From contig NC_030852.1 of the NCBI RefSeq assembly GCF_000208745.1, positions 34,022,159 to 34,086,158 of the forward strand: 64,000 nucleotides of DNA, in the 5' to 3' direction. Each line of letters begins with the position of its first letter. The first letter of the stretch is position 1. The position numbers and the translations under genes are program-made. The DNA is from Theobroma cacao (taxonomy: Eukaryota > Streptophyta > Magnoliopsida > Malvales > Malvaceae). The notes below the pieces were generated by a model. The model ran no database searches. It was not told the origin of the DNA and was given only the letters and a program-made list of their open reading frames with translations. This document shows positions 62,541-64,000 of this stretch, piece after piece.

Positions 62541-62560
62541 AGAGAGAGAGAGAGAGAGAG
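62541..62560 (+). promoter_or_regulatory. (AG)n tract at the start of the BSK leader
   Basis: About ten AG units, roughly 890 nt upstream of the BSK ATG and near the expected transcript start. GA repeats are bound by BPC/GAGA-type factors in plants and are common in 5' leaders. Downstream, donor-like sites (e.g. AGG|GTAAGTGA near 62863) and the acceptor ttgttgcag ending at 63234 suggest a leader intron. Confidence 0.4.
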
Positions 62561-63323
62561 CTCAACACTGAAAGAACTCAAAGCGATCCCAGATTCAAAG
62601 ACAGCTTTTGTTACTTCATAAAATGAGAAAAATCGTAAAAGAAACAAATACTCACACACAGAAAGAAACAAATCCGTTTTAACTTTTTTTCCTTTTGAAA
62701 GAATCGAGAGTCTCTTCGGCTGATTCAGGTTCTTCTTAAATTTTACCTTCTTATTTTGTTGTTCTTTGTTATATGCTTTAGCTTTGACTTGATTAGAGGA
62801 ATTGTTTCGAAGTTACAGAGAAGTTGAAGTTTTACGAAGCTAAGCTTTTCATTGGCTACAGGGTAAGTGAGTTGACTCAGCGGAGGAACTCGCTGCTGGT
62901 AAAGGTACTTTTACCATTCCGTTTCTCCTTTTTCTTTTTGTTGCTTGGTTGCTGACAAAGTTACGCCAGAAAAAAGTGTTTCGAAAATAGTGTTGAATTA
63001 AATGAAAACGATTCTCTTGTTTGGTGTTATTTTAGTTGAAATGAAACGGAAAATTAAGCTGAGTAAAAACGACATAGTTTTAATTGGGATTAAGTTTCTA
63101 GGTTTTAGTTTTTTTACTGGAAGAATAAAATTGAATGTGACATATGAGATTCGAATTCTTAGCTTTAGCTTCTTTCTCTTTTGGTACAGGTAATTTCAAA
63201 AATAAAATATTTGAACACAAGTTGATTGTTGCAGGTCAATTGGGGTTTTGCTTTAGACAGCATTTTTTAAAAAATAAAAGGAAAGTTGGTTAAGATGGGT
63301 GAAATTCAGTGAAAATTACTTGG

Positions 63324-63425
63324 ATGACACTTGTTTGTGAAGCTGTGTACACATTGAAACCATACAAAAAGTTTGGAAATTTTGGACCCTCAATCGATTT
63401 GTTAGTGTTTGAGGAGAACCATTGA
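63324..63425 (+). other. Upstream ORF of 33 codons before the BSK start
   Basis: ATG at 63324 opens a 33-codon frame (starting MTLVCEAVYTLKPYKKFGNF) that ends with TGA at 63425, only 9 nt before the BSK ATG at 63435. It lies in the same predicted exon as the start codon, so any mature BSK transcript should contain it. A 5-codon uORF precedes it at 63295-63312. Both are overlapping-free and could reduce translation of the kinase. Confidence 0.5.
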
Positions 63426-63434
63426 GGTATTGGG

Positions 63435-64000
<566 letters not shown>

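Overview
This is plant nuclear DNA, almost certainly from a eudicot. Genes carry GT-AG introns, intergenic DNA is AT-rich, and the families are plant-specific (MCTP/FTIP, AHL, BSK, theta GST). It holds eight complete protein genes and the 5' part of a ninth. Two assembly artefacts are visible: a run of N at 39323-39858 and a single N at 30486. I cannot name the species; gene order suggests a rosid-type genome (inference).

Layout: 1-6000 no gene. 6401-12053 (+) HMA5-like copper ATPase, six exons, with a LINE fragment in intron 3. 13245-16268 (-) MCTP/FTIP-like C2 protein, CDS in one exon. 20590-23565 (+) theta-class glutathione S-transferase, seven exons, ending in a peroxisomal-type tripeptide. 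24857-26488 (+) single-exon GT47 xyloglucan glycosyltransferase of the MUR3/XLT2/XUT1 clade. 27753-29613 and 30142-32183 (+) two tandem glutathione peroxidases, the first with an organelle-type leader. 33044-36732 (-) AT-hook/PPC protein. 38727-42393 (-) YqgF/RuvX-like nuclease, six exons. 44354-57878 (-) JMJ17/KDM5-type histone demethylase, rebuilt here as 33 coding exons (1850 aa). 63435-end (+) start of a BSK kinase. Every reconstructed exon chain keeps frame through all junctions; no transcript evidence was available.

The genes do not form one pathway, as is normal for plants. Loose themes are metal and redox homeostasis (HMA5, GST, two GPX), cell-wall and plasmodesmal biology (GT47, MCTP) and chromatin (AHL, JMJ17). 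The order matters more: from memory, Arabidopsis orthologs of these genes lie in three separate runs (At1g63440-63500, At4g11600-11610, At5g41210-41260), so this window looks like an unfractionated ancestral block.

Mobile DNA is mostly small: a hAT-type MITE with an 8-bp target duplication (26958-27403), a foldback element with an amplified 30-bp unit (19596-20060), a LINE relic, a MITE-like element in a YqgF intron, and four very short poly(A)/poly(T) inserts flanked by perfect 14-16 bp direct repeats. Those four inserts, and a 33-codon uORF ending 9 nt before the BSK start, are the least expected signals.
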